Assembly (NCBI GenBank): GCA_017465095.1
Contig: JAFTWX010000018.1
Span: 1 to 40,827, forward strand
Direction of reading: 5' to 3'
DNA length: 40,827 nt
DNA from: Lachnospiraceae bacterium
GTDB taxonomy: Bacteria; Bacillota; Clostridia; Lachnospirales; Lachnospiraceae
Positions within the stretch are counted from its first letter, which is position 1. Each line of letters starts with the position of its first letter. The notes under the pieces are model-generated. The model saw only the letters and a list, made by a program, of their open reading frames with translations. It did not search any database and was not told the origin of the DNA. A program made the position numbers and the translations under genes. This document shows positions 26,679 to 35,771 of the stretch, one piece after another.

Positions 26679-28946
26679 ATGGAAGATAAAGAACTCAGAG
26701 CGCGTCTGTCGCGCATCGAAGCTCATCTCGGGATGGAACCGTATGATGACAGCATGACAGCGGAGAAAAAAGAACCGGCACCGGTAAATATACAGACGGT
26801 CAAGATTGATAAGATCGGCGAATTACTGGTGTTTATCGAAGAAAAGAGACAGGAAACGACGGAGGAGGCATTCCTCGGTTACCTGAAAAAGATGGAGGAT
26901 GTGCTCTGTCGGGAACAGGTAAAGATTGACGACTATGCGGAGAATCTTTACCGCAACTATGAGATTTATAAAAAGCGCCATGAGGCAGATGCTGCAGTTG
27001 CTCCTGCAGCGGAGCCGGCGGAAGAAATCGGAACACCGACGACAGTTGCCGAGCCGTTTGCGGAAACCATGACGGAGACTGCCACGGTACCGGTGGAAGA
27101 GCCGGTGACTTTGGAAGAACCGATGACGCAGGAAGAGCCGGCGACTTTGGAAGAACCGGTCAAAGCTGCACCGGCAGCAGCTCCGCCGCAGCAGTATACA
27201 TACAATAAACCGGCGAAAAAGACAGATATGGAATTCGGAATCGGTGCGGTTGTGCTCAGTATTGTCGGAGCGCTGTTCATCATCGCTTCCCTTGTAATAT
27301 TCGGATTGAACTTTATGGACAATCTCCAGCAGGGAATTTTCTTCTATGTGCTGGCAGGTGTTGTCATTGCTTTTTCGGAGCTTGTGCTTCGCAAGCATTT
27401 GGAGCGTTTTGCCCAGGCTGTGACCGGAATCGGAGTCTGCGTGCTTTACACGGCGACGATTCTGAATTATCTGTATTTACATACTATGAATTCGGTGGCA
27501 GCGCTTTTGGCGACGGTGGCGATTTCGGTTTTTGCACTGCTTTTGAGCCGCAAGCGGGAGTCGGCGTCCCTCCGCATGATCGGTATTTTGGGATGTTATG
27601 TGTCGCTGATGCCGCTGGATAAGTTTGAGTCGCAGACAGAATTTATTGTTCCGTGTGTCATTCTGTTGATTGTCAACACACTCTATCTGCTTCTGCCGGT
27701 GGGCAGAAACGACAGGGCTGTGCGCAATGTGCACTCTATGGCCAATGCCGTGGCTTCGTGCTATCTCGTAGTTACAGCCTGGATTTCCGAGTTGGCAGCA
27801 GGATGGATTTTTGTGTTTGTTGCTATTATGCTTCTGATTCACTATGTGATTTACTACAAGACGGAGATGAACGGCAGTCTGAAGGGATTTTTTATTACCG
27901 GACAGATTGTGCTTCATATCCTCCTTACATTCATTGTGTGGGATGAGAAATTTTATGTTTTGGCAGCGGTCGCACTTGCGCTCATACATGCAGCAGCTGT
28001 CTGGCTGTACCGTGAAACGGAGCTGAACTGGGTAGGTGTACACTGCTGGGCTGCTTTTCTTGCCCTTGTGGGCAGCAGTATGACAAACGGTGCATTCCTT
28101 GTGGCAATATCGGTGATTTACGTGATTTATCATGTGCTTCCGGTATTCTTTAAAGGCGGGTTCAGTATATCCAATAAACTTGTGGCGATTGTTTCTGCCT
28201 TTATTTTCCTTGCCAATATGCACTCGGATTCCAATATGCAATACGTGCTGCTCGCAGCGATTGTAATATCGATTTTCTGTGCAAGCTATGACAAGGTGTT
28301 CCATGAAATTCTTGTGATGTTTGTTTTGTGGGCGTTTGGACTGTTCGGATTTGAACAGATGGCCATTGCAGTTCCGCTTTCCATGGTATTTCTTCTGCTG
28401 TGTGTTGCGTTGTTTACCAAGGTGGATGTGTACAGGGACGACTATACCAAGTACCTTGTCGGTTTTGCGTGGGCGTTTAACGGAATCGGTCTTTTCGGCA
28501 ATGCCTTTGAGATGTATGATCCGAGCCGGATTTCCATGACGATTATTTTGTTGGCGGAATCAGCGCTTCTCATGCTGTTATTCTCAGAGACCGCGGGCAC
28601 AAAAAAAGAAAATGTTGTTACATGCAGAGCACATGCGCTGAGCATTTTCTACACTTACATGGTGTTTGCATTCGGTATTGATATGCCGATCGTGGTGAGC
28701 ATTCTTCTCATGATCATTGCCATTGCATCGGTTGGTGCAGGATTCTTGCTGAAAGTAAAAAGTGTGCGTATTTACGGGCTTTGTATGTCGCTGTTTGTCT
28801 GCGGTAAACTTCTGCTTGTGGATTTTGCCGATGCACAGTCTGCGGACCGGGTGATTTCCTTCCTTGTGGTGGGAGTGATTGCCCTTGCCATTTCTTATTT
28901 GTACATGCGCATTGAAAGAAGCCTTGCAGAAAAAGAAAACCTTTAA
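26679..28946 (+). CDS. DUF2339-like polytopic membrane protein
   Basis: A 755-residue protein. Residues 1-100 are a charged, partly coiled-coil cytoplasmic part, followed by a Pro/Glu/Ala/Thr-rich linker with repeated TLEEP units (about 105-175). From about residue 187 on there are many membrane helices, roughly twenty, to near the end. The first hydrophobic block (FGIGAVVLSIVGALFIIASL) and the chain of short-loop helices are typical of the DUF2339 family (PF10101), whose role is unknown. It sits directly behind the c-di-GMP gene and could be its effector or an unrelated envelope protein. GGGG/GGAAAA acts as a modest SD. Confidence 0.72.
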   Translation: MEDKELRARLSRIEAHLGMEPYDDSMTAEKKEPAPVNIQTVKIDKIGELLVFIEEKRQETTEEAFLGYLKKMEDVLCREQVKIDDYAENLYRNYEIYKKRHEADAAVAPAAEPAEEIGTPTTVAEPFAETMTETATVPVEEPVTLEEPMTQEEPATLEEPVKAAPAAAPPQQYTYNKPAKKTDMEFGIGAVVLSIVGALFIIASLVIFGLNFMDNLQQGIFFYVLAGVVIAFSELVLRKHLERFAQAVTGIGVCVLYTATILNYLYLHTMNSVAALLATVAISVFALLLSRKRESASLRMIGILGCYVSLMPLDKFESQTEFIVPCVILLIVNTLYLLLPVGRNDRAVRNVHSMANAVASCYLVVTAWISELAAGWIFVFVAIMLLIHYVIYYKTEMNGSLKGFFITGQIVLHILLTFIVWDEKFYVLAAVALALIHAAAVWLYRETELNWVGVHCWAAFLALVGSSMTNGAFLVAISVIYVIYHVLPVFFKGGFSISNKLVAIVSAFIFLANMHSDSNMQYVLLAAIVISIFCASYDKVFHEILVMFVLWAFGLFGFEQMAIAVPLSMVFLLLCVALFTKVDVYRDDYTKYLVGFAWAFNGIGLFGNAFEMYDPSRISMTIILLAESALLMLLFSETAGTKKENVVTCRAHALSIFYTYMVFAFGIDMPIVVSILLMIIAIASVGAGFLLKVKSVRIYGLCMSLFVCGKLLLVDFADAQSADRVISFLVVGVIALAISYLYMRIERSLAEKENL

Positions 28947-29006
28947 TTTCTATAACAGTTGTGTTATTATTAGGGGTGGAAATTTAAAATAAAGAGGTTT
29001 GCAATT

Positions 29007-30701
29007 ATGGAAAACAAAGACATGATGGAAAATACTGAAGCAAAGGAAGTTGTTTCCAGAAACTTTATTGAACAGGAAATAGATAAAGATTTGGCGGAGG
29101 GTGTTTATGACACCGTCCATACCAGATTCCCGCCGGAACCGAACGGATATCTTCATATCGGACATGCCAAGAGTATTCTTTTGAATTACGGTCTGGCACA
29201 GCAGTACGGCGGAAAGTTTAACATGCGTTTTGACGATACGAACCCGACCAAGGAAAAAATTGAGTTTGTTGAGTCCATCAAAGCAGATATCCAGTGGCTC
29301 GGTGCAGATTGGGAAGACCGTCTGTTCTTTGCATCCGACTATTTTGACGAGATGTATGAAGGCGCAGTTAAGCTGATTAAAAAGGGAAAAGCTTACGTTT
29401 CCGATCTTTCTCCGGAGCAGATCCGTGAGTACCGCGGTACGCTGAAGGAGCCGGGCAAAAAGGACCCGTACAGTGACAGAAGCATCGAAGAAAATCTGGA
29501 GCTGTTTGAGAATATGAAAAACGGAATGTACGAGGACGGAAGCAAGGTTCTCCGTGCAAAGATTGATATGACATCACCAAACATCAATATGAGAGACCCG
29601 ATTATTTACCGCGTGGCTCATATGACACATCACAATACAGGTGATAAATGGTGTATTTATCCGATGTACGATTTTGCGCATCCGATTGAGGACGCCATTG
29701 AGGGCATTACACATTCCATCTGTACGCTGGAGTTTGAGGATCACAGACCTCTTTATGACTGGGTTGTAAGAGAACTGGAATATCCGAATCCGCCGCGTCA
29801 GATTGAGTTTGCAAAGATGTATCTCACCAACGTGGTGACCGGAAAACGTTATATCAAAAAGTTAGTGGAAGATAAAATTGTGGACGGCTGGGATGACCCG
29901 AGACTTGTCTCCATCGCAGCACTTCGCAGACGCGGTTTCACACCGGAGTCCATCAAGCGTTTTGTTGAGCTTTGCGGTGTTTCAAAAGCCAACTCTTCCG
30001 CTGAGTATGCGATGCTTGAGTACTGTGTACGCGAGGATCTCAAATTAAAGAAATCCCGTATGATGGCAGTTCTGGATCCGATTAAGTTAGTGATCGACAA
30101 CTATCCGGAAGGTCAGACGGAGATGCTGGATGCAGCAAACAATATGGAAAATCCGGAGCTTGGTTCGCATCAGGTTCCGTTTGAAAGAGAGCTTTACATC
30201 GAGCGTGAGGACTTCATGGAAGAGCCGCCGAAGAAATACTTCCGTCTTTTCCCGGGCAATGAAGTGCGTCTCATGCATGCGTATTTTGTAAAGTGTACCG
30301 GATTTGAGAAGGATGAAAACGGTAATGTAACTGTGGTACACTGCACATATGACCCGGCGACCAAAGCAGGTTCCGGCTTCAGTGAGCGTAAAGTAAAGGG
30401 AACCATTCACTGGGTTCCGGTATCACAGGCTGTAAAGGCGACGGTTCGTCTTTATGAAAACCTGATTGATGAGGAAATGGGTGTGTACAATGAGGACGGA
30501 AGTCTGAATTTGAATCCGAATTCTCTTCAGGTGCTTGAAAACTGTTATATTGAGCCGGCGATTGCAGGAGCCGGGGCTTACGACAGTTTCCAGTTTGTCC
30601 GCAATGGATTTTTTGCAGTGGACTATAAGGATTCCAAAGAGGATGCGCTTGTATTTAACCGCATCGTATCGCTGAAGAGTTCTTTCAAACTGCCGAAATA
30701 A
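29007..30701 (+). CDS. glnS: Glutaminyl-tRNA synthetase
   Basis: A 564-residue class I aminoacyl-tRNA synthetase. The ATP-binding HIGH motif is at 50-53 within [35 protein letters not shown] and the downstream EMLDAANN to [12 protein letters not shown] regions (two beta-barrel anticodon-binding domains) show it is GlnRS rather than a glutamyl enzyme. The KMSKS-equivalent loop reads NVVTGKRYI where the Escherichia coli enzyme has TVMSKRKL: only the Lys-Arg pair is kept and one residue is inserted. Direct charging of tRNA-Gln is implied, though GatCAB could also exist elsewhere. It stands apart from its neighbours with a short upstream region; AAAGAGG precedes the ATG. Confidence 0.94.
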   Translation: MENKDMMENTEAKEVVSRNFIEQEIDKDLAEGVYDTVHTRFPPEPNGYLHIGHAKSILLNYGLAQQYGGKFNMRFDDTNPTKEKIEFVESIKADIQWLGADWEDRLFFASDYFDEMYEGAVKLIKKGKAYVSDLSPEQIREYRGTLKEPGKKDPYSDRSIEENLELFENMKNGMYEDGSKVLRAKIDMTSPNINMRDPIIYRVAHMTHHNTGDKWCIYPMYDFAHPIEDAIEGITHSICTLEFEDHRPLYDWVVRELEYPNPPRQIEFAKMYLTNVVTGKRYIKKLVEDKIVDGWDDPRLVSIAALRRRGFTPESIKRFVELCGVSKANSSAEYAMLEYCVREDLKLKKSRMMAVLDPIKLVIDNYPEGQTEMLDAANNMENPELGSHQVPFERELYIEREDFMEEPPKKYFRLFPGNEVRLMHAYFVKCTGFEKDENGNVTVVHCTYDPATKAGSGFSERKVKGTIHWVPVSQAVKATVRLYENLIDEEMGVYNEDGSLNLNPNSLQVLENCYIEPAIAGAGAYDSFQFVRNGFFAVDYKDSKEDALVFNRIVSLKSSFKLPK

Positions 30702-30725
30702 AGTAGTTTATAGGGGGAAGTAGAT

Positions 30726-31586
30726 ATGGGATTGTTATCCGGCTTAGGTGCATTGGGACTCGGTAACCTTGAAAATGCAACTCTATATGAAACAAATGAT
30801 AGTAAACAAAAGGGACAGGCAAAAGAAAAAGAAGTTCCGCCGGAAGTAAAAGAAGCGGATATGCTTTTTGACAAGACATATACCTGTCCGGTCTGCGACC
30901 AGGAATTTAAAGCTAAGACCATCCGCGCCGGAAAAATCCGTATGCTCGGAACTGACATGGATCTTCGTCCGAAGTATGAAAATATTGACATGATGAAGTA
31001 CGAGACGATTGCATGTCCGCACTGCGGGTATGCAGCTCTCAGCCGCTATTTTAAATACATGACATCCATGCAGCTGAATCTGATTCGTACCAATATCTGT
31101 GCCAACTATCATCCGCATCCGATGGATGGTGAAATTTACACCCACGAGGAGGCGTTGGAAAGATATAAACTCACATTGGCCAATGCGATTGTAAAACGTG
31201 CCAAAGCCAGCGAGAAAGCATATATCTGTCTCAAAACAGGATGGCTTATGAGAGGAATGACTGAGGCACTTGATCAGAAAGCGCCGGAATATGCAGCGAA
31301 AAAAGATGCCTATGAGCGCATGGAAAAAGAGTATTTGAAAAATGCGCTGGAAGGATTTTTGGCTGCCCGCCAGACGGAAGGATTTCCGATGTGCGGAATG
31401 GATGAGATTACGATGGACTACCTCATTGCCATTCTGGCTATGGAATGTGAGCAGTATGATTTGTCCCTCAAAGTGCTCAGCACGGTGATTACATCGAAAG
31501 GTGTCAACGGCCGTGTGAAAGAGAGAGCGCTTGATGCAAGAGATATGCTCCGTGAAAAGATGAAAGCGCAGAGAGTTGAAAAGTAA
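30726..31586 (+). CDS. DUF2225 zinc-ribbon-like protein
   Basis: A 286-residue soluble protein of the DUF2225 family (PF09986). Two CxxC pairs, Cys54/Cys57 (YTCPVCDQEF) and Cys97/Cys100 (IACPHCGYAAL), should bind one zinc ion. The C-terminal two thirds is helical with TPR-like character (about 130-285). Function unknown; the family is common in Clostridia. It follows glnS by 24 bases and ends at a strong terminator. Confidence 0.85.
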   Translation: MGLLSGLGALGLGNLENATLYETNDSKQKGQAKEKEVPPEVKEADMLFDKTYTCPVCDQEFKAKTIRAGKIRMLGTDMDLRPKYENIDMMKYETIACPHCGYAALSRYFKYMTSMQLNLIRTNICANYHPHPMDGEIYTHEEALERYKLTLANAIVKRAKASEKAYICLKTGWLMRGMTEALDQKAPEYAAKKDAYERMEKEYLKNALEGFLAARQTEGFPMCGMDEITMDYLIAILAMECEQYDLSLKVLSTVITSKGVNGRVKERALDARDMLREKMKAQRVEK

Positions 31587-31598
31587 TAAGAAAAAAGA

Positions 31599-31636
31599 AG
31601 CGTCGTAGGATTTGACAATCTTACGACGCTGTTGTT
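31599..31636. terminator. Intrinsic terminator between convergent genes
   Basis: AGCGTCGTA (31599-31607) pairs with TACGACGCT (31622-31630) over a 14-base loop, followed by GTTGTTTTTT. It stops the glnS/DUF2225 transcript and may also serve the convergent DUF975 gene. Confidence 0.8.
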
Positions 31637-31638
31637 TT

Positions 31639-32367
31639 TTATTCACTTTTCGTATTTTCTTTTTGGAGAAGTTCCAAATAATATCCGGTCTTTGTCGCTG
31701 TAAAATACGGATGAATCCAGAGCATTCCCAAACCGAAGGTCATAAGACCGAGGCAAAAGACACCGGCAAAGCTGACAATCAGATAAAAATAGCTTCCGCG
31801 ATGTCCTTTCATCAGGCGCTTGCTGTGTGCAAGGAGCTGAGTCGGTGTTTCGTCCGGATAATCCAGCACCAGATACAGAACCTGTGAGTAATCCAGCTGA
31901 ATCAGTGTCACCGAGATGAGCATGAAAACTGCTCCGGCGGCCACTGCCAGGGACAAATAATAATTTTCGGTAACAATCATAGCCGCTGCGGCGACCGCGC
32001 AAGGGATGGCGCACAATACGGATTTCAGCAAAATCAGCAGATAGGCAAAAAGTGCCCGGTCCGCACATGTGTGAAATCCGATAAATATATCACCGCATCG
32101 GAATTCTTTGTCACGGAAAATATTCAGATACAAGTGGTTTTGTCCTACCACGAAGATGGCGGACAAAAGTACGATGATAAAGTTTGCAGCATAATATATA
32201 AGCAGTCCGGACGGGGTTTCCAAATTGACTGTCAACTCCAAAAGAGTCAGACAACCGGAAAGAATCAAATCCATGAGGACATAAGCCGAAACTGCTGTCT
32301 GATATTTGCCCAGTAGTTTTGCCCGGGCATCTGCCTTGAGGGCAGAGGATGATTTTAAATAGTTCAT
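31639..32367 (-). CDS. DUF975 family membrane protein
   Basis: A 242-residue integral membrane protein with about six helices. The N-terminus MNYLKSSSALKADARAKL and the loop with DYSQVLYLVLDYPDETPTQLL, where an acidic-Pro-Asp segment precedes a helix SKRLMKGHRGSYF, match DUF975 (PF06161), a family of unknown role common in Lachnospiraceae. I start at the ATG at 32367, which has CGGAGC upstream; extension to 32529 would read back through the stop of the preceding gene and gives no sensible protein. It is the last gene of a three-gene reverse set. Confidence 0.82.
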   Translation of the reverse strand: MNYLKSSSALKADARAKLLGKYQTAVSAYVLMDLILSGCLTLLELTVNLETPSGLLIYYAANFIIVLLSAIFVVGQNHLYLNIFRDKEFRCGDIFIGFHTCADRALFAYLLILLKSVLCAIPCAVAAAAMIVTENYYLSLAVAAGAVFMLISVTLIQLDYSQVLYLVLDYPDETPTQLLAHSKRLMKGHRGSYFYLIVSFAGVFCLGLMTFGLGMLWIHPYFTATKTGYYLELLQKENTKSE

Positions 32368-32390
32368 GTTAGCTCCGTCTGTCTGCCGGC

Positions 32391-32882
32391 CTACACGGCG
32401 GCTTCGAAATTCATACCGCGGAGAGCATCGGCATTCTGCTGTTTTAATGCTTTCTGGTATGGATTTTCTTCGTTTGAATATTGGATTTTGGTGGCGGTTT
32501 CTCCGCCGGCAATGTAAGATCTGCCACACTCCGGACAGATGGCTGATTTCAGGCGCACGCTGGCCTGAAGGACTTTGCCGTCACCCTGCGCAGCTTTTTT
32601 AAATGCGTTGGCGACATGCTCCTGCTCGTGAGCGCGCACGCGGGAAGCTGCTGCTGACGGTGAAATATGTGCAGCCGCTTTAAAGGATACCATTTCATCG
32701 GATCCGTCCTGATATTTGCGTTCTTTACAAGTCTGACAATCGGCAGGTGAAGAAGCGCGTCCGACTTTTTGTACATCGGATTCTCCCGGATTTTTGTTGA
32801 TGGATCCGGAAGCGCCGACGGATGACGTCGGCTGAAAGCCGTAGCTGTATGCACCTGCATATCCGTTAATCTGTGGTGTCAT
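32391..32882 (-). CDS. SprA-related putative metalloprotease (HEQEH)
   Basis: A 163-residue soluble protein. AHEQEHV (His85-Glu86-x-x-His89) is an HExxH zinc-protease motif. Cys pairs at 49/52 (DCQTCKERKYQDGSDE) and 116/119 (ICPECGRSY) could hold a structural metal. The pattern, with SFKAAAHISP leading into the HExxH helix, fits the SprA-related family (PF12118). Biochemical function is not established. The gene overlaps the upstream gene by 17 bases and has a strong SD (GGGAGG) inside it, so translation is coupled. Confidence 0.75.
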   Translation of the reverse strand: MTPQINGYAGAYSYGFQPTSSVGASGSINKNPGESDVQKVGRASSPADCQTCKERKYQDGSDEMVSFKAAAHISPSAAASRVRAHEQEHVANAFKKAAQGDGKVLQASVRLKSAICPECGRSYIAGGETATKIQYSNEENPYQKALKQQNADALRGMNFEAAV

Positions 32883-33309
32883 CTATGCCACCTCCCTGCA
32901 AGGATGGGTATGCTTCCTCCAACGCCTCGTCGAAGGTCTGCCCATACATGGATTCATAGGTAGTGTTGAGCATCTCCCTGTATTCACTGCTGTTAAATAC
33001 AAGATAAAAAACAGAGGATGTAAGAATGACGGAAAAAATAAGTCCCACAACAGACGCTGTGATTCCGGCACGTGCAGCGTAATTCATCTTCGGATGATCG
33101 CCCTTGGACAAAATCGCGAAAAGAATGCTGAGACCGCCTGTAATCATGGCAAAGAAAATAAAAGCACATGACATAAATGTCAAGACGCCCATGATCAGGG
33201 ACAGTATCATGAAGATATTCGGTTGTTGCGGTTTTTCTGCGTATTGCTCAGGGGATGAGCTTTCCAGATAAGCTTGGAAATCCTGCTGCTCCGTATTCTG
33301 CTCCATCAT
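32866..33309 (-). CDS. Small membrane protein (DUF4190-like)
   Basis: A 147-residue protein. After a polar N-terminus rich in Gln and Glu come two adjacent membrane helices (about 32-70) with a Lys-Gly-Asp turn and a third helix (about 82-108), then an acidic tail. Such arrangements occur in DUF4190-type proteins, but the match is only suggestive. I start at the ATG-ATG pair at 33309 because AAAGGAGA stands just before it; the first ATG at 33336 has none. It is the first gene of the reverse three-gene set. Confidence 0.65.
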   Translation of the reverse strand: MMEQNTEQQDFQAYLESSSPEQYAEKPQQPNIFMILSLIMGVLTFMSCAFIFFAMITGGLSILFAILSKGDHPKMNYAARAGITASVVGLIFSVILTSSVFYLVFNSSEYREMLNTTYESMYGQTFDEALEEAYPSLQGGGIDDTTD

Positions 33310-33330
33310 ATCTCTCCTTTGTTTGATTAC

Positions 33331-33348
33331 ATTCATAATACCATGAAT
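33331..33348 (-). promoter_or_regulatory. Palindrome and -10 element for the reverse three-gene set
   Basis: ATTCAT (33331-33336) and ATGAAT (33343-33348) form a perfect inverted repeat overlapping a reverse-strand TATTAT (33335-33340). A TTATTC about 16 bp upstream is a weak -35. Confidence 0.4.
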
Positions 33349-33354
33349 TTAGCA

Positions 33355-33383
33355 TTGAATAAACCCTTTTTTTTGATTATACT
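33355..33383 (+). promoter_or_regulatory. Promoter of the GH9 gene
   Basis: TTGAAT (33355-33360), a 17-bp spacer and TATACT (33378-33383), 80 bases before the ATG at 33464. Confidence 0.6.
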
Positions 33384-33463
33384 TAGAGGTAGAAACTTTT
33401 GGTTGCGGGCATGTTTTTGATGAGACAAACCGCAAAATATAACAGAAAGTATGGAGAGGATTT

Positions 33464-35755
33464 ATGAAGAGGAAATTGCTATCGATTATCATGTGCATGA
33501 CACTTGCGTTGTCTGTGGTTGCCTGCGGCGGAAAGGCGGCAGAGGAGACCGTGACGGAAGAGACTGTGGAGGTCACGGAAGAAACAGATGAGGCAGAGGA
33601 AGTACAGGAGAGCACAGAGGAGCCTGCGGAGGAAGAGGCGGAAGAAGAACCGGAACAGCAGGAGTCGCTCATGGGCTTTAACATGATTGAAAACGGAGAT
33701 TTTGCCGGCGGTCTCGGAGACTGGATGACTTACTGCGAGGGCGGTTACGGCACTATCGAGGTAAATGCCGACGGACAGCTTGAGACAAAGATTACGATGA
33801 TCGGCACAAAAGAACACGGTGTGCAGGCTTATTACGACGGCTTCGGATTGGAGCAGGGATGCGTGTACGAGATGTCTTTTGATGCAGCTTCCAGTGTGGA
33901 GCGTGATGTGCAGTACCGCATCCAGATCAACGGCGGAGATTATCATGCATATTCTCTTGAGGAGATTGCGCTGACACCGGAAATGCAGCATTTTAACATC
34001 CAGTTTACCATGGAGGAAGCCAGCGATCCGGCGCCTCGTCTTTGCTTTAACATGGGACTTGTGCGTGATACGGCTGCAGATATTGCGGAGCACAGTGTTT
34101 ATTTTGATAATTTTGAACTTTATTGTATCGACGAGAGCAACCGCGCGGGAGCAGCTGCAGGTGTAGAGACTCCGAGTGTGCGTGTGGACCAGATCGGTTA
34201 CTTGCCGGCAGATAGCAAAGTCGCAGTTTTCACAGGCGATGCCATCGGCGACAGCTTTACGGTTGTAAATGCGGACGGAGATGTGGTGCTTGAAGGAGCT
34301 ATGACGGAAGCCAAAGACAACGCCAACACCGGTGAAAAAGAAGCGACCGGAGATTTCAGCGATGTCAAAGATGCAGGCACTTACAAAGTGATCGGCGCAG
34401 ACGGCGCAGAGTCTTATGAGTTCGCGGTCGGCGATGATATCTATGCCGACGCATTTAATGATACAGTGAAAATGTTATACATGCAGCGCTGCGGCGTAGA
34501 GCTTTCTTCTGATTTGGCGGGAGATTTTGCTCACGGCGTATGTCACAATACAGACGCTGTTATTTTCGGAACAAGTGACAAGATTGATGTTTCCGGCGGA
34601 TGGCACGACGCAGGTGACTACGGAAGATACGTGGTTTCCGGAGCGAAGGCTGTTGCGGATATTATGCTTGCATATGAAAGTTATCCGGGCGCATTCGGCG
34701 ACGAAGTGGGCATTCCGGAAAGCGGAAACGGAATTCCGGACATTTTAGATGAAGCAAAATATGAATTAGACTGGCTGTTCAAAATGCAGGATGCTGCAAG
34801 CGGCGGCGTATACCACAAAGTAACCTGCACAAACTTCCCTGGTATTGTAATGCCTGAGGAAGAGACGGAAGAACTTGTTGTAACTGAGATTTCCAACTGT
34901 GCAACCGGAGATTTCGCAGCAGTTATGGCGATGGCAGCAAGAGTTTACAAAGATATTGACGCAGCTTATGCGGACAAATGTCTTTTGGCAGCAAAAGACG
35001 CTGTTGCTTACTTGGAAAGCAACACAGACAACGGGGAAGGATTTAAGAATCCGACCGAAATCGTAACCGGTGAATATCCGGATGCAAATGACAGCGACGA
35101 GCGTCTGTGGGCGTATGCAGAGCTTTTCAAAACAACAGGCGACAATGCATACGGAGAAAAAGCAACTGAGTTTGCGGATGCGTCTGCAGGACTCGGCTGG
35201 GCAGATGTGGGATATTACGGTGCGTATGCATACGTGACAGCATCCGGCGCAGACAAGGCGTTTGCCGGCGAGATGAAGACTTACATGGAAAACGGATGCA
35301 AGAGCATTGCGGACAATGCCGGTGCGGATGCGTACGGTTGCAGTATTACCGGCGTGTTCCCTTGGGGAAGTAATATGACCATTGCCAACAACGGTATGCT
35401 TCTGCTCATGATGGATGAAATTAACGGAAATGATACATACAAAGAAATTGCAAAAGAGCAGATGCACTATCTGTTCGGTAACAACACGACATCTTACTGT
35501 TTCCTGACCGGATACGGAAGTCTGTCACCGGTTGGCACACACCACAGACCGTCCCAGTTCTTAAAGAGCACGATGCCGGGTATGCTTGTGGGCGGACCGA
35601 ACAGCAATCTGGAAGACCCGTATGCACAGAACGTGCTTGCGGACGCGCCTGCGGCTAAATGCTACGTGGATAATGAGCAGAGTTTCTCTTGTAATGAGGT
35701 TACCGTATACTGGAACTCTCCGCTTATCTATCTGATGGCCGGAGCGGCAGAATAA
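33464..35755 (+). CDS. Glycoside hydrolase family 9 lipoprotein (endoglucanase-like)
   Basis: A 763-residue surface lipoprotein: signal peptide with lipobox VVAC (lipidated Cys21) and an acidic Glu-rich linker (about 25-68). Next comes a jelly-roll carbohydrate-binding module of CBM4/9 type (NMIENGDFAGGLGDW onward, about 70-225) and an Ig-like domain (VRVDQIGYLP, about 235-320) typical of GH9 theme-D enzymes. The GH9 catalytic domain spans about 325-760. Catalytic residues are visible: Asp382 and Asp385 in GWHDAGDYG, the THHRPS histidine region, and the acid Glu745 in NEVTVYWN. It should cleave beta-1,4-glucan or related plant glucans at the cell surface. tex follows 16 bases later. Confidence 0.93.
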   Translation: MKRKLLSIIMCMTLALSVVACGGKAAEETVTEETVEVTEETDEAEEVQESTEEPAEEEAEEEPEQQESLMGFNMIENGDFAGGLGDWMTYCEGGYGTIEVNADGQLETKITMIGTKEHGVQAYYDGFGLEQGCVYEMSFDAASSVERDVQYRIQINGGDYHAYSLEEIALTPEMQHFNIQFTMEEASDPAPRLCFNMGLVRDTAADIAEHSVYFDNFELYCIDESNRAGAAAGVETPSVRVDQIGYLPADSKVAVFTGDAIGDSFTVVNADGDVVLEGAMTEAKDNANTGEKEATGDFSDVKDAGTYKVIGADGAESYEFAVGDDIYADAFNDTVKMLYMQRCGVELSSDLAGDFAHGVCHNTDAVIFGTSDKIDVSGGWHDAGDYGRYVVSGAKAVADIMLAYESYPGAFGDEVGIPESGNGIPDILDEAKYELDWLFKMQDAASGGVYHKVTCTNFPGIVMPEEETEELVVTEISNCATGDFAAVMAMAARVYKDIDAAYADKCLLAAKDAVAYLESNTDNGEGFKNPTEIVTGEYPDANDSDERLWAYAELFKTTGDNAYGEKATEFADASAGLGWADVGYYGAYAYVTASGADKAFAGEMKTYMENGCKSIADNAGADAYGCSITGVFPWGSNMTIANNGMLLLMMDEINGNDTYKEIAKEQMHYLFGNNTTSYCFLTGYGSLSPVGTHHRPSQFLKSTMPGMLVGGPNSNLEDPYAQNVLADAPAAKCYVDNEQSFSCNEVTVYWNSPLIYLMAGAAE

Positions 35756-35771
35756 ATGTAAGGAGAACAAC

